Shown here: positions 29,986 to 35,621 of the stretch, piece after piece
Position numbering within the stretch: position 1 is the stretch's first letter
How the letters are laid out: every line of letters begins with the position of its first letter
Assembly (NCBI GenBank): GCA_029780855.1
Contig: JAKOXV010000012.1
Location: 1-35,621 of the forward strand
DNA from: a bacterium
GTDB lineage: Bacteria; Patescibacteriota; Saccharimonadia; Saccharimonadales; JAUPVS01
Length of the DNA: 35,621 bases
Direction: 5' to 3'
Notes under the pieces: generated by a model
Database searches by the model: none
Told to the model about the DNA's origin: nothing
What the model saw: only the letters and a program-made list of their open reading frames with translations
Position numbers and translations under genes: made by a program

Positions 29986-32024
29986 GTTAACCGGCGACGC
30001 TGCAAAAATTCGTAGGCCTGATTTCCACCGAGTAGTAGTGAGCCGATAATGAATCCGGCAATCGGCAGAACCCAAGGGTTAGCTGGAGAGTTGCTTGTGT
30101 TAACAGGTGAACTCAGGCCACCTCCAGGTCCGCTGCTACTAGCTAGGATTGCACCGGCACCCTTTCGTGTAGTTTCTCCGTTTGTGCTGTCCTGTGCTGC
30201 TTGCTGGACGTCTGATGCGGTTATTGGTTTGCTGTATACGTAGTAAGTGATTCGTTTTGATGCGCTAACCTCAGGAGCAGTACTAAAGGAAAATACCGGT
30301 GCAGGAGCGGAACTGCTAGATTGTGCCTGTGCTAGCGGTAGGTTCCCGGCTTCAGTGTTAATGCCAAAGCTGCCCACCCAATTACCGAACACGTTTATGA
30401 AAAGAACGCCAAACCAGTCGCTAAAGCTCAAGTTGCTGTTAATGATATTCAAAAGATTCACACTGGCTGTTGCATTTCCCGTGCTGGCATTACCAGCGCT
30501 GGTATTATTACGAACACTCGCATCACCGGTCTGCGCAGCAACGTTAATGTTGTTGTTGATCTGGCTGTTGCTGGCGTTGTTCAGGTTGACATCACCGACA
30601 CCGGTCGTGGGTATGCCGTCATTGGTGGTTATTCCGCCCCCCAGTGCAGCGGCGGTCGCTCCCTGAGGAGCATCCATGATGACGCCTACCCAACGGCCGA
30701 GCACGTTCACAAACACCAGTAGGGAGTCCTTACCGATAACCTGACGTCCGGTCAGGTTAAGGATGGTCAGGTTAGTCAAAGAATCGCCAGTTGTAGCACT
30801 GCCTGCAGAAGTGTTGTGGTCAACGGTAGCCTGACCAGAGGTAGCGTTGGCGTTAACGTGGTTACTAATCGCCTGAGTATCGGTATTGGAGAGGTTGAGA
30901 CTGCTGCCACCAGTAGTACTCCCGCCGTTACTGGCTAATAATGCGTTCAGTACGTCCTGTGGCAGGAGAATGTCACCGTCTAGGTTACCGTAGATGTTAA
31001 TAACACCCATAAATGACTGGCCGCTACTGATCATCGAGTTGAGCATGTTGACGACATTAGCAACGGCATCTGCATTTCCTGTGGTAGCATTGCCACCGTT
31101 TGTATTGTTTTGAACGGTAGCGCTACCGCTCTGGGCAGCAAGGTCTATCGTGTTATCAATCAACCCATTAGCTTGATTGTTGATGGTTACGTCTCCGTTA
31201 GGATTGGGGTCGGATGGTGCTTGCTGCAGGACGCGCGGATCAATGTATAGGTCGCCGGTAACGTCGCCGGTGATATCACTGCTGAATGTCTGGAGGTTGC
31301 CGCCACCACTATTCCAATAGGATTGTAAAAGGTTTATCAGGTTAGCAATTGCTGCAGCATTACCGGTAGTTGAATCGCCGGCGTTAGTATTAGAGTCTAC
31401 AGTAGTATCGCCACTTACGGCCTTTGAGGTGATACGCGTGCTGATTGAAGCGTCGTAGAAATTGTCGAACACCCCTGTACTTTTGCTAGCAGTAGAGGAT
31501 TTGTTTTTGCTAGCAGGGACGCTATTTTGAATTATTGGATCCCCGGAGGTCGATGGATCTTCTGTGGCTGTTCCTAATCCGCTGAGCTTTGCGCCTGTTG
31601 TGGTTGTAGGTCCAGTCTTACTGATAGTACCGGTTGTTCCCTGAGTGCCGGTCGGGCTAGTTGGACCGGTTGGGCCAGTGGGTCCTTGGCTGGTAGTTTT
31701 GGGGTTGGGAACGTATGTACCAGTTGATTGATCATAGGCATATGCCTTGGTGTCCCACATTCCCGTATCTGGATTGTAGCTGTAATCTTGCTTTTGGAGT
31801 GGGGTAGTCTGGCCAGTGTTCGGATCCCAGCTGTACGTTCCATTCTCCCAGAGTCCCGTAGCTTCGTTGTAATGGTACGTTGAGTCGGGAGCCGAATTAG
31901 CAGAAGAAGTGCTGGTGTTAGTGGTTGCTGTTTGAGCGTGGACGGCGCCTTGCGAGAGAGCCACTATTGAAATTGTAATGATAAGCATCGTAAGACTGGC
32001 TGGTATAGACTGATTTTTTCTCAT
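29982..32024 (-). CDS. large secreted repeat protein with C-terminal TM anchor
   Basis: Signal peptide, YxYnPxTGxW repeats, GPT-rich linker, four ~110 aa repeats each carrying an NTxAGxAxTG motif, C-terminal TM + RRR; strong SD GGAGGGAG. Confidence 0.85.
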   Translation of the reverse strand: MRKNQSIPASLTMLIITISIVALSQGAVHAQTATTNTSTSSANSAPDSTYHYNEATGLWENGTYSWDPNTGQTTPLQKQDYSYNPDTGMWDTKAYAYDQSTGTYVPNPKTTSQGPTGPTGPTSPTGTQGTTGTISKTGPTTTTGAKLSGLGTATEDPSTSGDPIIQNSVPASKNKSSTASKSTGVFDNFYDASISTRITSKAVSGDTTVDSNTNAGDSTTGNAAAIANLINLLQSYWNSGGGNLQTFSSDITGDVTGDLYIDPRVLQQAPSDPNPNGDVTINNQANGLIDNTIDLAAQSGSATVQNNTNGGNATTGNADAVANVVNMLNSMISSGQSFMGVINIYGNLDGDILLPQDVLNALLASNGGSTTGGSSLNLSNTDTQAISNHVNANATSGQATVDHNTSAGSATTGDSLTNLTILNLTGRQVIGKDSLLVFVNVLGRWVGVIMDAPQGATAAALGGGITTNDGIPTTGVGDVNLNNASNSQINNNINVAAQTGDASVRNNTSAGNASTGNATASVNLLNIINSNLSFSDWFGVLFINVFGNWVGSFGINTEAGNLPLAQAQSSSSAPAPVFSFSTAPEVSASKRITYYVYSKPITASDVQQAAQDSTNGETTRKGAGAILASSSGPGGGLSSPVNTSNSPANPWVLPIAGFIIGSLLLGGNQAYEFLQRRRLT

Positions 32025-32030
32025 ACACAC

Positions 32031-32097
32031 TCCCTCCGTAGGATTATTTGTGGATAACGAGTTGGGGAAAAGGAGGGAATGGGCGGACAGACCCTCC
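32031..32097 (-). promoter_or_regulatory. candidate RNA switch: GGAGGG / CCCTCC / GGAGGG(RBS) leader
   Basis: Minus strand segments at 32097-32092, 32080-32072 and 32037-32031 can pair in two mutually exclusive ways. Confidence 0.45.
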
Positions 32098-32134
32098 GAT
32101 GTACTACCCCTAAGGAACTAATGCAGTATAGGTG

Positions 32135-32722
32135 CTAGTTCGTAACGTTAAGTGTTACTTGTGACGTGTTGACGTTCTGGGCGTCACCACTGGCAGCGCC
32201 GCCTGCAGTCGTGTTATTCGTAACGACAGCTGAACCGGTAGTAGCTGTTTGGTCTGAGGTATTACAAACTTGTAGGTTGGTATTATTACGAATATTGGTA
32301 ACGTCTGAGTTACGAGTCACTACGGCATTGTAAGAGCTTGGGCCGGTGGTGCTGATTGTAGCGCTGTTGGCAGAATTGTTGGCAGCAGAGTTATTTCCAG
32401 CAGTTGCAGCAACGGAGTTATTGACGCTAGCAGCTACGGACGTCAGGTTGTCGTTGTAGGACATACCAGTTGTTGCCGAACCAGCAGTCGTGTTGTTGGC
32501 TACCGTAACGTTACCGCTATGAGCCGCCTGTGAAGAATCGTTATTCACACGGGCAGTGGTGTTATTGTGTACATTTCGACGGGTCATGTTATGGAACGTT
32601 GCACGGTTGGTAGAGTTAGGACCAGTAGTATTGATACTACCGCTCTCGGCTGCAGCCAAACCGCCTGTCAATCCCATGACCATGACGATCGCTGATGTTA
32701 GTTGAATTATTCTTTTTCGCAT
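32135..32722 (-). CDS. secreted repeat protein sharing the NNTTAGxAxTG motif
   Basis: Signal peptide MRKRIIQLTSAIVMVMGLTGGLAAAES; SGNVTVANNTTAGSATTG and TGSAVVTNNTTAGGAASG. Confidence 0.85.
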   Translation of the reverse strand: MRKRIIQLTSAIVMVMGLTGGLAAAESGSINTTGPNSTNRATFHNMTRRNVHNNTTARVNNDSSQAAHSGNVTVANNTTAGSATTGMSYNDNLTSVAASVNNSVAATAGNNSAANNSANSATISTTGPSSYNAVVTRNSDVTNIRNNTNLQVCNTSDQTATTGSAVVTNNTTAGGAASGDAQNVNTSQVTLNVTN

Positions 32723-32811
32723 AAGACCCTCCCTTCGGATTGCTTGCTTAATATCAGTACCTGTTAGTTGTCCGACCCCACAAAGTAGTCCGCCCTACTA
32801 TATGAAGCCAG

Positions 32812-32955
32812 TTAGCCAACGGTACTATGAGAAATAAAAACATCCCCGAGTAGCCTGGGGATTTTGAAGATTGGAATAGCTCGAAGAAGGGAGACTGCAT
32901 GTGCAACTACCGGAATATCAGAATTTAATGCATACTCAAAAATAACCTGTTGCAT
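32812..32955 (-). CDS. possible small ORF (47 aa) in the leader of the repeat-protein gene
   Basis: GGGAGGGG RBS before ATG; but a terminator-like hairpin lies inside its 3' end. Confidence 0.3.
   Translation of the reverse strand: MQQVIFEYALNSDIPVVAHAVSLLRAIPIFKIPRLLGDVFISHSTVG
32836..32866 (-). terminator. terminator-like hairpin upstream of the repeat-protein gene
   Basis: Minus: AATCCCCAGGCTACTCGGGGATGTTTTTATTT. Confidence 0.55.
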
Positions 32956-33105
32956 AGGCCCCTCCCTTCTTGACCAAACACGCAGCTCAGTCGAATGAAA
33001 GTGTAAGCACAAAAAGCATTAGCGTCTGCAATATATTTCACAATATTTCTAGCAAATTGAACTTTACAGAGGTGGGGGTGTAGCAATTTTCGCATCAACA
33101 TAGGG

Positions 33106-33134
33106 TTGACTACCTCTGTTTTGGGTGCTAAAAT
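33106..33134 (+). promoter_or_regulatory. promoter of 23S rRNA
   Basis: TTGACT - 17 nt - TAAAAT, ~250 nt upstream of 23S; leader contains TGCTTGAG/CTCAAGCA arms and a boxA-like ACTTAACAATT. Confidence 0.7.
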
Positions 33135-33382
33135 GGTCAGGCTGCTTGAGTTTAGGCACGAGGAATCGCGCGATAAACCGCCAAGCTTCTAGCGTAAGCT
33201 CAAGCAAACAGCAATATCCGAAGGGTTTTTTGTGGGATTGCTTAGAGTTTTGAAACTTAACAATTGAATGTAAAGAAGAGAGATGTATAGATTATGTAAT
33301 ATGGACATAATCGAATGCAGAACAAACGGCATTAGTTATTGGTACCCACCAATAACTAGTCAAATGTACGAAATATCGTAAA

Positions 33383-35621
<2,239 letters not shown>

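Noticed and set aside
32049-32057. TGTGGATAA, a perfect DnaA box (TTATCCACA) near gyrBA and rRNA
   Set aside because: Single copy, no cluster or AT-rich unwinding region; chance is likely.

Overview
The window reads as chromosomal DNA of a Candidatus Saccharibacteria (TM7/CPR) relative. This is inferred from the 16S text (e.g. GCCGCGGTCATACGGAGGATCCAAGCG, GTGAAATCCGTAGATATTAG) and from CPR-style surface proteins; no database search was run. Recognisable genes: nrdR, tgt, thrS, an alkyltransferase-like (ATL) gene, miaA, an MBL-fold protein, rpmB, an M50 protease, queA, an RNase HI with an extra N-terminal domain, rnpB, infC-rpmI-rplT, a comM/YifB-type gene, a histidine phosphatase interrupted by an in-frame UGA, a VirD4/TraD-like ATPase, an LPNTG surface protein, gyrB-gyrA, a complete 16S rRNA, a GNAT protein, tRNA-Ile and tRNA-Ala, repeat-rich secreted proteins and the 5' ~2.2 kb of a 23S rRNA. 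Most unusual points: (1) 16S and 23S are unlinked, about 4.9 kb apart; 16S has its own promoter, flanking processing stem and terminator, and oppositely oriented tRNA-Ala/Ile genes lie between them; (2) expansions in 16S h6, 23S domain I and a 23S helix that looks like H63; (3) at least four unassigned promoter/hairpin/terminator units that look like small RNAs; (4) neighbouring secreted proteins sharing an NTxAGxAxTG repeat, one preceded by a three-segment RNA switch candidate; (5) an in-frame UGA in a phosphatase gene. No CRISPR array, transposon or prophage was seen.
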